A stretch of 64,000 bases of DNA, taken from positions 1-64,000 of the forward strand of contig NZ_LR701589.1 of NCBI RefSeq assembly GCF_902498805.1, written 5' to 3'. Position 1 is the first letter of the stretch; each line of letters starts with the position of its first letter. The stretch is from Imperialibacter sp. EC-SDR9 (lineage in GTDB: Bacteria; Bacteroidota; Bacteroidia; Cytophagales; Cyclobacteriaceae). The position numbers and the translations under genes were made by a program. Below, in pieces: positions 34,167 to 42,360 of the stretch. The notes beneath the pieces are model-generated. The model was not told where the DNA came from, ran no database searches, and saw only the letters and a program-made list of their open reading frames with translations.

Positions 34167-35219
34167 TTAGAACGTAAATACTGCTGCCAACACAAAGCTG
34201 GAAAGAGAGTTAGCATACTTTACGTCCAACGGATCAGAAAAGTCGGTAATAACAGCATCATCCTCTGAGAAAGAGTCAATCCTGAATTCAGGAATAAATG
34301 TAAGTGGCCCAACGCTGTAGTTCGCTGAAAGCGTGGCCGCAAAAACACTCTCATCAGTTGTAAGCACGCCTACGCCCTTGTCTCCAAAGTATTCACCTCT
34401 AACGCCCAATTTAAGTGCATCAGAAGCAGCTACCTGAAAATAACCAGCAGCTCCGTAGAAATTGTCGGAGGCAGAAGTTGCGTTAACGCCAATATATACA
34501 GCGTCAGACACGTCCATTCCTGCGGTTAAGTCTATTTGGAAAAAGCCGTCCGTAAATACGGTATTCAAATAAGCACTACCAGCGTCGAATGAGTAACCCA
34601 GTTGGCCACCACCATAATAGGTGTTGTCAGGGTTAAAATCCGTTGCGTCAGTTGGGTTCATGATAGCTGCTGCCAGGCTAAATCCGCCACCTAAATCAAA
34701 GTCGGCCTTTAATCCAGTATGAGAGAAGGGGCCGTACGAAAACATGTAAGAAGTGGAATAGTTAAAGTTAGCAGTAGGAGAGATTACCTCGTAACCCAGA
34801 AATGTATTGAAGTTTCCCAAAGTCAACGTTACCTTTTCTCCAACATTCCAATATACATAAAGTTGGTTAACAATGTTTAAGGCTGCGGGTGAGCCAAAAA
34901 CTGCATCAGCACCACGGGGTCCAAAAACCAAATCCGCTACCATGCCTACCTTTTCGCCTTCATATGCTCCTATCAAATTCACCATGCCCAAAGAAAAGCC
35001 TGGCAGGTTAGCGAACGATGTACCTGGCGCAGTTGCACCACCATTTGTCCTATCATTGGTAGAATTCAAGTTAGCTCTGTAATAAGTATCTACTGATCCC
35101 GACAATGAAAACGGAGAAGTCTCCTCTTCTTCCTCTTGCGCAAAAGCACTCACTGACAACGATAGTGTAAATATTGTAGCGAATGCGCCACGGAATAGTA
35201 ATTTTGTAAAAGTGTTCAT
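34167..35219 (-). CDS. Beta-barrel outer-membrane porin (BBP2 type) next to amtB
   Basis: A 350-residue outer-membrane protein with a signal peptide (ends SAFAQ), a short acidic linker EEEEE and beta strands throughout, ending LAAVFTF. Segments such as GSVDTYYRANLN, GMVADLVFGPRGADAVF and QLYVYWNVGEKVTLTLGNFNTFLGYEV are typical of the beta-barrel porin-2 family. It lies 108 bases downstream of amtB in the same direction and may give ammonium or organic nitrogen access to the periplasm; this role is inferred from position. Confidence 0.82.
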   Translation of the reverse strand: MNTFTKLLFRGAFATIFTLSLSVSAFAQEEEEETSPFSLSGSVDTYYRANLNSTNDRTNGGATAPGTSFANLPGFSLGMVNLIGAYEGEKVGMVADLVFGPRGADAVFGSPAALNIVNQLYVYWNVGEKVTLTLGNFNTFLGYEVISPTANFNYSTSYMFSYGPFSHTGLKADFDLGGGFSLAAAIMNPTDATDFNPDNTYYGGGQLGYSFDAGSAYLNTVFTDGFFQIDLTAGMDVSDAVYIGVNATSASDNFYGAAGYFQVAASDALKLGVRGEYFGDKGVGVLTTDESVFAATLSANYSVGPLTFIPEFRIDSFSEDDAVITDFSDPLDVKYANSLSSFVLAAVFTF

Positions 35220-35252
35220 AAGCTTTAATCTGTTTTTTTAAAGTTTTTGGAT

Positions 35253-35307
35253 AAGGCCTCTCTTGCTCGTTAGGTTGCCGCCGCAAGCAAGGAGGCCTCT
35301 TTTTTTA
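35253..35307. other. Inverted repeat in the amtB-porin spacer with a T-run on the plus strand
   Basis: AAGGCCTC (35253-35260) with CTTGC (35262-35266) can pair with GCAAG (35283-35287) and GAGGCC (35292-35297), giving an interrupted hairpin. The run of T (35300-35306) follows on the plus strand, opposite to the direction of both neighbouring genes. On the transcribed strand it is preceded, not followed, by the homopolymer. It may be a 5' leader structure of the porin mRNA or a partial terminator after amtB. Confidence 0.4.
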
Positions 35308-35327
35308 TTGTGAGTTTTGATTGATTA

Positions 35328-36710
35328 TCAATCAGGATAGATGATAGTATAGCCTCTGATACCATGCTCATGGCTATCAAGACCAGACTTCTCATGCTCT
35401 TCAGACACTCTGATACCGAATGTTTTCTTAAGAATGAAGAAGATGAGGAAAGCAGCAGTAAATGCGGCCAGACCGCAGATAACTACTCCTTTAAGCTGAA
35501 TCCAGAACGTGTGCTCAGGGTTGGTAGAGAACAGCCCCACTGCAAGGGTACCCCAGATACCGCAAACAAGGTGAACAGAAACAGCTCCCACTACGTCGTC
35601 CAGTTTCAGCTTATCAAGAAGTACGACTGAGTACACTACAGCGATACCGGCCACAAGACCTACAAAAAGCGCCCAGCCTGGGTTAATCACATCAGCACCG
35701 GCTGTGATACCTACAAGGCCAGCCAGGATACCATTCAGCATCATACCGATGTCAAGTCTCTTGAACAAAAGGTAACCACCGATGAAACCACCGATACCAC
35801 CGGTACAAGCAGCCAATGAAGTAGTAACTAATACGAAGGAAACTAACCCGGGATCAGCAGACAGCACAGAACCACCGTTGAAACCAAACCAGCCCAACCA
35901 CAGCATGAATACACCTATTACTGCAAGGGGCACACTAGCACCTGGCTTGTCAACTACTTTGCCGTCAACATATTTTCCAATACGGGGTCCGAGAAGGATA
36001 ATACCCGCCAACGCACCCCATCCACCTACTGAGTGAACAAGCGTAGAACCAGCAAAATCATAGAAGCCCATTTCGTTAAGCGCACCGCCACCCCATTTCC
36101 ATGAGCCGATTAGTGGATAAACCAAACCAACATAGATTACAGTGAAAACCAGGTAAGTTGAAATCTTAATGCGTTCTGCAACTGCTCCAGATACTATAGT
36201 TGCAGCTGTAGCAGCAAACATGGCCTGAAACAGGAAGTCAGTCCAGTAAGTATAACCGCCACTTGCATAGTCAACGCTGACATCAGCATCTCCTGGAGCG
36301 AACCAGAACATTGACCAACCGGCGCTGTCAAAGTCAAACCAGCCCGGCGTTTCAAAACCAGGATACATAAGAAAGAATCCACACACTGCATAAGTAAGAA
36401 TGCCTATAATAGGTGTGATCGTGTTTTTGAATAGGATATTGACAGTATTTTTTGCCTGAGAAAACCCAGTTTCCACACCGGCAAAGCCAAGGTGCATAAT
36501 AAATACCAGTGCTGTAGCCAGCATCATCCAGATGTTGTTGGCTGTCAATAGTACATCAGCAATTTGCGTGCTGTAATCCACAACTTCAGCTGCGGTTTCG
36601 GAGGCTACCACCATGGTGGCCTCGGCTACTTCGGCCACAGCACTGTCGACTGCCAGAGAGTCCTGAGCTGAGCTAACGTAAGCAAGAACGGGTGTAAAGA
36701 CTTTCATCAT
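35328..36710 (-). CDS. amtB: Ammonium transporter Amt
   Basis: A 460-residue Amt/Rh channel. After an Ala/Val-rich N-terminus (which may be a signal peptide plus a periplasmic stretch) the eleven-helix core starts at NNIWMMLATALVFIMHLGFAGVETG. The twin pore histidines lie in TLVHSVGGWGALAG and SVHLVCGIWGTLAVG. The C-terminal tail after LKKTFGIRVSEEHEKSGLDSHEHG is short. It passes ammonium across the inner membrane. A GlnK/PII gene, often adjacent to amtB, is not seen here. The start could also be the second ATG at 36707. It forms one direction group with the porin. Confidence 0.93.
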   Translation of the reverse strand: MMKVFTPVLAYVSSAQDSLAVDSAVAEVAEATMVVASETAAEVVDYSTQIADVLLTANNIWMMLATALVFIMHLGFAGVETGFSQAKNTVNILFKNTITPIIGILTYAVCGFFLMYPGFETPGWFDFDSAGWSMFWFAPGDADVSVDYASGGYTYWTDFLFQAMFAATAATIVSGAVAERIKISTYLVFTVIYVGLVYPLIGSWKWGGGALNEMGFYDFAGSTLVHSVGGWGALAGIILLGPRIGKYVDGKVVDKPGASVPLAVIGVFMLWLGWFGFNGGSVLSADPGLVSFVLVTTSLAACTGGIGGFIGGYLLFKRLDIGMMLNGILAGLVGITAGADVINPGWALFVGLVAGIAVVYSVVLLDKLKLDDVVGAVSVHLVCGIWGTLAVGLFSTNPEHTFWIQLKGVVICGLAAFTAAFLIFFILKKTFGIRVSEEHEKSGLDSHEHGIRGYTIIYPD

Positions 36711-37246
36711 ACTACTACTTGTTAGTGTTAGGTTTAAATGTATTTGAATGAATAATTTTCAATAGTTACTAACTAGTGATTAAATTTTGATCCAATTTTA
36801 TATCATTTATTGCAAATCAATCATTTTCACGTTCACTTTTTACCCTATACACTTGTCATTTTTACATTCGTTAAAATAATTGCTATTAATATCACCCATA
36901 TCGACTCCAATTTTAACATATTCATAACAGTAGAGGTTTCGTATTATGATATATTCAAAAAGTGTATGTGTTTTAAATTTTTCATATTATGTGGGGCGGT
37001 TCATTGATAATTTATCAAAATACTACTCAATGGAAACGATGCCTAAAAACGATCTGGCAATAGCCGTCGCTTCAAATAATTATTTTGCCCAGAAAGTAGT
37101 ATATCTAACTTTAGTTTCGACCTCCCGGAGAATTGCCGAATATTAGGTGGTCAATACCCTCCAATTCAAAATTTCAGCAATCGGGGTAAAACACCTGAGC
37201 ATCGATTGATAGAATCAATGCTGTCGCATCCTGGGATTGATGGTAA

Positions 37247-37272
37247 AAAAAGGCACCATTGTGATAATGGTG
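37247..37272 (-). terminator. Second terminator downstream of the type II glutamine synthetase gene
   Basis: On the minus strand a 7-base stem (CACCATT 37254-37260 with AATGGTG 37266-37272, loop 5) is followed by CCTTTTTTT (plus-strand A run 37245-37251). It comes 25 bases after the first terminator. Confidence 0.7.
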
Positions 37273-37289
37273 TCAATTATGAAGAGATG

Positions 37290-37323
37290 AAAAAAAAGCC
37301 TCCTGAATTGAATTCAGGAGGCC
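37290..37323 (-). terminator. First terminator of the type II glutamine synthetase gene
   Basis: A 12-base stem (GCCTCCTGAATT at 37298-37309 with GAATTCAGGAGGC ending at 37322) is followed on the minus strand by eight T (plus-strand A at 37290-37297). It begins about 30 bases after the synthetase stop codon. Confidence 0.88.
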
Positions 37324-37353
37324 ATTATGCAAAAAGAAACAAGTCTGAAAACC

Positions 37354-38364
37354 TTATTTCACAGTTTTCACAGTTTTGATGATCCTTGCAGCTACTTTGT
37401 AGGGATCAGCATTCGACGCAGGTCTTCTGTCTTCCAGGTAGCCGCTCCATCCGTGATTTGCGGTGTAAACCGGAATACGAATAGAAGCACCCCTATCCGA
37501 TACGCCATAAGAGAAATCGTGAATAGAAGCGGTCTCGTGCTTACCAGTCAAACGCTGATCATTGTAAGCTCCATAGACAGCAATATGCTCTTTTACCACA
37601 CCTCTGAAGGCCTCACAAACTTTTTCAACCTTTTCTCTGGAACCAGCGGTTCTGAGATAGGTGTTGGAGAAGTTAGCGTGCATGCCTGAACCATTCCAGT
37701 CAAGCTGACCAAGCGGCTTAGGGTGATACTCGATATACAAGCCATACTTTTCAGAGAGTCTTTCCATCAGGTATCTTGCTACCCACACTTCATCGCCAGC
37801 CTGTGTGGCTCCTTTGGCGAAAATCTGCCATTCCCACTGCCCTGTGGCTACTTCACCATTGGTTCCTTCCACGTTGAGACCTGCAGCCAAACACAAATCA
37901 AGGTGCTCGTCCTTAAACTCTCTTCCAAAGACGTTCTTACCACCTACACCACAATAGTAAGGTCCCTGTGGAGCAGGGTAGCCTCCAGCGGGGAATCCAA
38001 CTGGCTTGCCAGTTTCAGGATCCATAAGGAAATACTCTTGCTCAAATCCGAACCAGAAATCGTCATCAGAATCATCAATCGTTGCTCTGCCGTTTGTGAC
38101 ATGAGCGGTTCCATCGGCATTGAGAACTTCGGTCATCACAAGGTATCCATTTTCGATGGCAGGATCAGGACAAACGAAGACAGGTTTTAATAAACAATCT
38201 GAGGAGCCGCCGAGAGCTTGCTCTGTTGAACTTCCGTCAAATGACCACATGGGGGCGTCCTCAAGCTTACCGCTAAAACCATCAACGATTTTAGTCTTAC
38301 TTCTTAAACTTTGAGTAGGCTTGTATCCATCCAGCCAAATGTACTCTAGTTTGGATTTTGACAT
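37354..38364 (-). CDS. glnA: Glutamine synthetase type II (eukaryote-like, beta-Grasp)
   Basis: A 336-residue enzyme of the short GSII class. It starts MSKSKLEYIWLDGYKPTQSL, has the beta-Grasp region MWSFDGSSTEQA, and catalytic motifs FGFEQEYFLMD, GVGGKNVFGRE, NGEVATGQWEWQI, WNGSGMHANFS, and RIPVYTANHGWSGYLEDRRPASNADPY near the end. It makes glutamine in the cytoplasm. It is encoded about 4 kb from the unrelated type III enzyme. It has a long leader with an inverted repeat and two terminators, so it is a tightly bounded single-gene unit. Confidence 0.95.
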   Translation of the reverse strand: MSKSKLEYIWLDGYKPTQSLRSKTKIVDGFSGKLEDAPMWSFDGSSTEQALGGSSDCLLKPVFVCPDPAIENGYLVMTEVLNADGTAHVTNGRATIDDSDDDFWFGFEQEYFLMDPETGKPVGFPAGGYPAPQGPYYCGVGGKNVFGREFKDEHLDLCLAAGLNVEGTNGEVATGQWEWQIFAKGATQAGDEVWVARYLMERLSEKYGLYIEYHPKPLGQLDWNGSGMHANFSNTYLRTAGSREKVEKVCEAFRGVVKEHIAVYGAYNDQRLTGKHETASIHDFSYGVSDRGASIRIPVYTANHGWSGYLEDRRPASNADPYKVAARIIKTVKTVK

Positions 38365-38413
38365 AATAGTTAAGTTTAATTTTGAACCAGTTACTAAGTG
38401 ATTTGCAAAAAAA

Positions 38414-38440
38414 CCTTTGATTTAAGGTGATTATCAAAGG
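38414..38440. promoter_or_regulatory. Inverted repeat upstream of the type II glutamine synthetase gene
   Basis: CCTTTGAT (38414-38421) and ATCAAAGG (38433-38440) form an 8-base inverted repeat with an 11-base centre, 50-76 bases before the ATG. It could be a binding site for a dimeric regulator or a leader hairpin. Its position beside a nitrogen-assimilation gene is the only functional hint. Confidence 0.4.
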
Positions 38441-38658
38441 CAATGTTACGGCAAAATTGAAATTTTTACAAAAATTGGTTAAATATTGTATATATGGCAA
38501 AATATACGTCGTTCGGCTACGGAATTGTTAAATTTAAAGTAATTCAATCGTGTGCAATTTCAAAATCAGAATTATCGTATCCAAGACCTCTGTCAAGCCT
38601 ACTGTAAGAAGGGAATTAGTGGGTATTACCAGAATAATATTCGGAGTTGCTAAAGTAC

Positions 38659-38682
38659 AAAAAGCCTTGCGCTGGCAGGCTT
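38659..38682 (-). terminator. Terminator of the 602-residue secreted protein gene
   Basis: On the minus strand AAGCCT...AGGCTT (plus 38662-38667 and 38677-38682) forms a short GC-containing stem followed by a T run (plus-strand A at 38659-38663). It lies about 30 bases after the stop codon. Confidence 0.6.
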
Positions 38683-38710
38683 AAAAGTGTCAATAAAACA
38701 CAAGTGACAG

Positions 38711-40519
38711 CTACTTCCTTACTTTACCGGTTCTGTCTATGACAATATAGGCAAGATCGGCAGTTGGGTCTCCTGCAGGTTTTTCGAGGTAAATGATCGT
38801 CTCCATCACCATTTTGTTAAAGGAGACTGATACCGGAGGATGATCGAGATCGAGAGAGGCCTTCCAAAGCGCTTTCCCTACATTGTCGACGGTGGTGATG
38901 AAAAGGTGTGTTTTCTCCTTCAGTGGGTAGTGAATAAAAAAAGTCCTGAATCCGTCTGCGGTTGGGGCATGCCCGGCGTTTTTAGGTTTAAAGAAAAAGT
39001 CTTTGTTTGGTGTCGGCAATTTTTCGTTCAACATCCATTCCACTGTGTAAGCCGGTGTTGCCTTTGCCACTACAAAGTTCAAGTCTTTACCGACGAGCTT
39101 CAGCCCGTTTACATAAAGCCCCGCACTATCTGCAATGTGTATTGTGCTAAATCCAGTTGTTATGGCAACGCTGTCCTTGATTGTCAGTGCAATTGAGTCA
39201 GCATTTTCAGCAATCAACCAACTCTTTCTCTTTTTCAAGTCCTCTGCTCTCTTGCTCCACAAGCTCAGTTCTGTATCAACAAAGCTCTCCCTTTCATTGG
39301 CATAGCTCAGCAGTTGGTCGGGAGAAACATATCGACTCGTAAAAAAAACAGGGTTCCGCTGAAAACCTCCCTCAGCCTTTTGCTTGTCAATGGCAATGAA
39401 CCCTTTCATTTTATCCAGCCTTCCAATAAGGTTTGAAACAGCAATATACAGGTCGTCGACTTTAGCGCTGTCGGGCATTACACTTGGCTGTTTTTCAATC
39501 AGGTAGTTTAATTCTTCTACTTTGAAACTGACCACCTTCTCAGTCAGGGTATTTGCGCCAAAGCCTCTGACTTTGGCTAAAATCGTCGGGTCAAATTCGA
39601 AAGGCCCGCTAACGCCAGATGGGTTTTGAACAAAGGCCTGCTTTTTTGCCACCAGGTCACGATCATAAGCAATTAGCTCTTGCCTGAATGGGCCGATATT
39701 AGATTTCTGCTCAGATTTTGTCATCTCTATCCAAGCCTTCAAATCCCAATACTCTATGTTGCCTTCCCTGGTAAGGTCAAGAGAACCTTTGCTGAAATCG
39801 GCCAGGTCGTACAGCGTTTTTTCCGTAAGAGTGTGAGCAAGCCCGGGTGATGGTATCTTAGCTAGTGACGCTTCAGCATTTGCCATAGCGCCTTCAAGAT
39901 TTTTTACAATTCCTTCGAGCTTCACAAACTCCTGCTCAACTTCCTTGTCCATACCCAGGAGAAAGGAAGACTGGTCTGGGAAGTCAATCTTAAAATTTTG
40001 CAGTATGTTTTGTGCCTCATCGTACAACTTATTCGCCACCGATGCCTCTTTTAAAAAAGCCCTGACATTACTCCTTCTTTCCTGAAGGGATTTCACCTTG
40101 TTTTCTATATCCAGATGAACATCGGACACTTTGATCCCAAACTCACCAGTTCTCAAATCCCTTCTATTGAACTCCTGATAATACTCTTCGTTTTTCTTTA
40201 GCTCCTTTTCATCTATCAGCTTCAGTGACTTATTATAATGGAGATCAGCGGCATCGATGTGGATAAACATCTGGGCAGTATCGGTAACGATATTTTCGGA
40301 CAATGCCTTTCGCTCAAGTATTTTGCCCAGACTGTAATGAGCATTGGCTTCTTCACTATTTTTGGGGTCAGCGATAAACAAATCCAGTTGTTTTTCAGCT
40401 TCATCCCATTTAGATGCCTGCATTAAGGGAAAGATATCTTTGTACTTTAATTTCTGAGCCGAAACAGCAAGTGAAAAAAATAAAATAATAGTGGCGGTAG
40501 ATACACAAGACTTTCTCAT
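38711..40519 (-). CDS. Secreted protein of unknown function, 602 residues
   Basis: The ATG at 40519 follows a consensus promoter; the TTG at 40531 is unlikely. The product has a signal peptide (ends LAVSAQ), then a TPR-like start (KYKDIFPLMQASKWDEAEKQ, EEANAHYSLGKILERKAL). A long helical and coiled-coil-prone middle follows (about 80-400), and then a beta-rich C-terminal third (SVAITTGFSTIHIADSAGLY, VEWMLNEKLP, HLFITTVDNVGKALWKASL). No family is recognised. The export signal and layout suggest a periplasmic or outer-membrane-associated protein. Confidence 0.82.
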   Translation of the reverse strand: MRKSCVSTATIILFFSLAVSAQKLKYKDIFPLMQASKWDEAEKQLDLFIADPKNSEEANAHYSLGKILERKALSENIVTDTAQMFIHIDAADLHYNKSLKLIDEKELKKNEEYYQEFNRRDLRTGEFGIKVSDVHLDIENKVKSLQERRSNVRAFLKEASVANKLYDEAQNILQNFKIDFPDQSSFLLGMDKEVEQEFVKLEGIVKNLEGAMANAEASLAKIPSPGLAHTLTEKTLYDLADFSKGSLDLTREGNIEYWDLKAWIEMTKSEQKSNIGPFRQELIAYDRDLVAKKQAFVQNPSGVSGPFEFDPTILAKVRGFGANTLTEKVVSFKVEELNYLIEKQPSVMPDSAKVDDLYIAVSNLIGRLDKMKGFIAIDKQKAEGGFQRNPVFFTSRYVSPDQLLSYANERESFVDTELSLWSKRAEDLKKRKSWLIAENADSIALTIKDSVAITTGFSTIHIADSAGLYVNGLKLVGKDLNFVVAKATPAYTVEWMLNEKLPTPNKDFFFKPKNAGHAPTADGFRTFFIHYPLKEKTHLFITTVDNVGKALWKASLDLDHPPVSVSFNKMVMETIIYLEKPAGDPTADLAYIVIDRTGKVRK

Positions 40520-40560
40520 TGGTGACGACAATTTACCACTAAGTTAAAAATGTTCTGCCA

Positions 40561-40590
40561 CAAATGTAAAATACGCCACTATTTCGCCAA
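40561..40590 (-). promoter_or_regulatory. Bacteroidota-type promoter of the 602-residue protein gene
   Basis: On the minus strand TTG (40590-40588), a 19-base spacer, then TACATTTG (40568-40561). The transcription start would be near 40554, 35 bases before the ATG at 40519. Confidence 0.6.
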
Positions 40591-40669
40591 TTCTAGATGA
40601 ATCCACAACGTGAGTTATTAGATTGCAACTTACAATACCAAAATTCACACTTACTTAAACATCAATAAG

Positions 40670-41449
40670 ATGAAAATTTCAGGCATTGCATTAGTTATCA
40701 CCTTTCTTGTGGCCTTTTCATCCGCTTCCTTCGCTCAGAAGTCGAAGAGGGAGTTTTACCAGCTAAAAGTATATACCCTTGCTTCTGATGCACAGGAGAA
40801 AGTGGTTGACAAGTATTTAAAGGACGCTTTTATCCCGGCGCTTCACAGGGCTAATATCAAGTCGGTTGGCGTATTTAAAACAAAACTAAGCGAGACAGAC
40901 ACTGTTCGTAAGGTCTATGTGCTGATCCCATTTCCTTCATACGATCAATTCAGCACCCTGGCCAATACGCTTTCGAAGGACGCACAGTACCAAACGGCTG
41001 GAAGCGAATATATCAACGCTGCTTACAACCAGCCTCCGTACGTTAGGATTGAGAGCACCCTACTTCAGGCTTTTACAGGAATGGCGTTTATGAAAACACC
41101 AAACCTCAACGGCCCGAGAAGCGAGCGTGTGTATGAGCTTAGGAGCTACGAATCGGCTACCGAAAAAATCCACCTAAACAAAGTCGAAATGTTTAATGAT
41201 GGAGAGGTAGCGCTTTTCGACAGGCTTGGATTCAATGCGGTGTTCTATGGAGAAGTGATTTCTGGTTCCACCATGCCAAACCTCATGTACATGACCACCT
41301 TTGAGAACAAAGCAAGCAGAGATGAGCACTGGAAGGCGTTTTCGACTGCTCCGGAGTGGGAAAAGCTAAAGGTGATGCCTAAGTATCAAAACAATGTTTC
41401 AAAAAATGATACCAGATTTCTGACACCAACAGAGTATTCTGATTATTGA
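40670..41449 (+). CDS. NIPSNAP family protein, secreted
   Basis: A 259-residue protein with a signal peptide (ends ASFAQ). It contains two copies of a ferredoxin-like NIPSNAP domain: the first around EFYQLKVYTLASDAQEKVVDKYL, and the second beginning RVYELRSYESATEKIHLNKVEMFN and ending near MTTFENKASRDEHWKAFS. NIPSNAP-like dimeric alpha-beta-barrel proteins in Bacteroidota are of unknown function; exported copies are common. It is a single-gene unit with a terminator-like hairpin after it. Confidence 0.87.
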   Translation: MKISGIALVITFLVAFSSASFAQKSKREFYQLKVYTLASDAQEKVVDKYLKDAFIPALHRANIKSVGVFKTKLSETDTVRKVYVLIPFPSYDQFSTLANTLSKDAQYQTAGSEYINAAYNQPPYVRIESTLLQAFTGMAFMKTPNLNGPRSERVYELRSYESATEKIHLNKVEMFNDGEVALFDRLGFNAVFYGEVISGSTMPNLMYMTTFENKASRDEHWKAFSTAPEWEKLKVMPKYQNNVSKNDTRFLTPTEYSDY

Positions 41450-41473
41450 TTGAATTCACTGCATGTTATTCCG

Positions 41474-41494
41474 ATTAGAGGCTAAGCCTCTAAT
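41474..41494. terminator. Hairpin between NIPSNAP and the convergent TPR gene
   Basis: A perfect 9-base stem ATTAGAGGC (41474-41482) and GCCTCTAAT (41486-41494) with a TAA loop. It overlaps the stop codon of the minus-strand TPR gene and follows the NIPSNAP stop by 25 bases. There is no strong T run, so it is a weak terminator at best. Confidence 0.5.
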
Positions 41495-42296
41495 TGGAAG
41501 ACACTGCACACATTTCTAGAAACACCTTTTTGTAGTGCTTCGGATCCATCTCTGAGGCTATTTTGTAGTCAGTGCAGGCGGCACTGTTGAGCCCAACGCT
41601 TGATTTACAATCGGCTCGCCTGACGTACAGGTCGGCCGGAGCATAAGCAAGTGCTTCTGCTGTATCAAAGTCTTCAATAGCTTCGGTGTATCTGCCCGCC
41701 CTCATTTGCAAGATTCCTCTATTGAAATAGGCCTGGTTGAAGTCGGGTTTTTGCGAAATCACGTAGTTAATATCTCTTAAGGCCATGTAACCATTGCCGA
41801 CAGTACCCATCACTATTGCCCGATGATAGAACAGTGTAACATCACTGTCATCATTTTTTATGGCTTTGTTATAGTAGTTCAAAGCACCCCATGGGTCATT
41901 GTCTGCCATCATCACACGCCCCATCAGATAATTTGCTTCAAAATTCTCCTCGTCTCTCTGCAACACCCGAAAAAGGTCGGTTTTTGCTCCGTCCAAATAG
42001 TCTGTTTTCAACAGGCACCTTGCCCTGGCTATCAAAATCTCATTGGCCTTTTCATTGTATTTCAGCGATTTACCATACCAGGTAATGGCTTCATTGTACC
42101 TGCCCAGCTCTTCCAGGCTTCGGGCAATGTTGTAGAGGTGATACCAGTTTTGCGGATCAAGGCTTGATAATTCCTTAAAAATTGCCAAAGATTGTTCAAA
42201 ATCTTCGTTTTCAAACGCTTCAAAGGCTGCCTCCTCCTTGTCTTCACAAGCAAAAAGGCAGATAGCCAGTAGAAAAAGAAGGCCAGCGTTTCTCAT
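41490..42296 (-). CDS. TPR repeat lipoprotein
   Basis: A 268-residue lipoprotein (signal ending CLFAC at about residue 17) made of about six TPR units. Examples are WYHLYNIARSLEELGRYNEAITWYGKSLKY, EANYLMGRVMMADNDPWGALNYYNKAI, and QAYFNRGILQMRAGRYTEAIEDF. It is probably anchored in the outer membrane and acts as a protein-protein scaffold; no partner is suggested by its neighbours. Confidence 0.87.
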   Translation of the reverse strand: MRNAGLLFLLAICLFACEDKEEAAFEAFENEDFEQSLAIFKELSSLDPQNWYHLYNIARSLEELGRYNEAITWYGKSLKYNEKANEILIARARCLLKTDYLDGAKTDLFRVLQRDEENFEANYLMGRVMMADNDPWGALNYYNKAIKNDDSDVTLFYHRAIVMGTVGNGYMALRDINYVISQKPDFNQAYFNRGILQMRAGRYTEAIEDFDTAEALAYAPADLYVRRADCKSSVGLNSAACTDYKIASEMDPKHYKKVFLEMCAVSSN

Positions 42297-42360
42297 GCTG
42301 AAAGATAAACTAATCGTTTAGTTGAAGCAAACGCTTTTATTATTTAATTCCAGAAAGTGA

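Larger units (their letters stand above)
36711..37353. other. AT-rich intergenic region upstream of amtB
   Basis: This 643-base gap separates amtB from the type II glutamine synthetase. It is AT-rich through 36711-37000 and holds the amtB control region; no exact TAnnTTTG pair was found. Tandem terminators for the synthetase fill 37247-37323. Open frames at 36810 and 36946 have no family character and are not called. Confidence 0.5.
38365..38710. other. Intergenic region upstream of the type II glutamine synthetase
   Basis: No gene is seen. It contains the leader inverted repeat at 38414-38440 and a terminator for the gene at 38711 near 38659-38682. The rest is AT-rich and has no recognised promoter box in full. 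Confidence 0.5.

Noticed and set aside
36810-37146. Two short plus-strand frames in the amtB upstream region
   Set aside because: AT-rich composition, no coding character and location in a control region.
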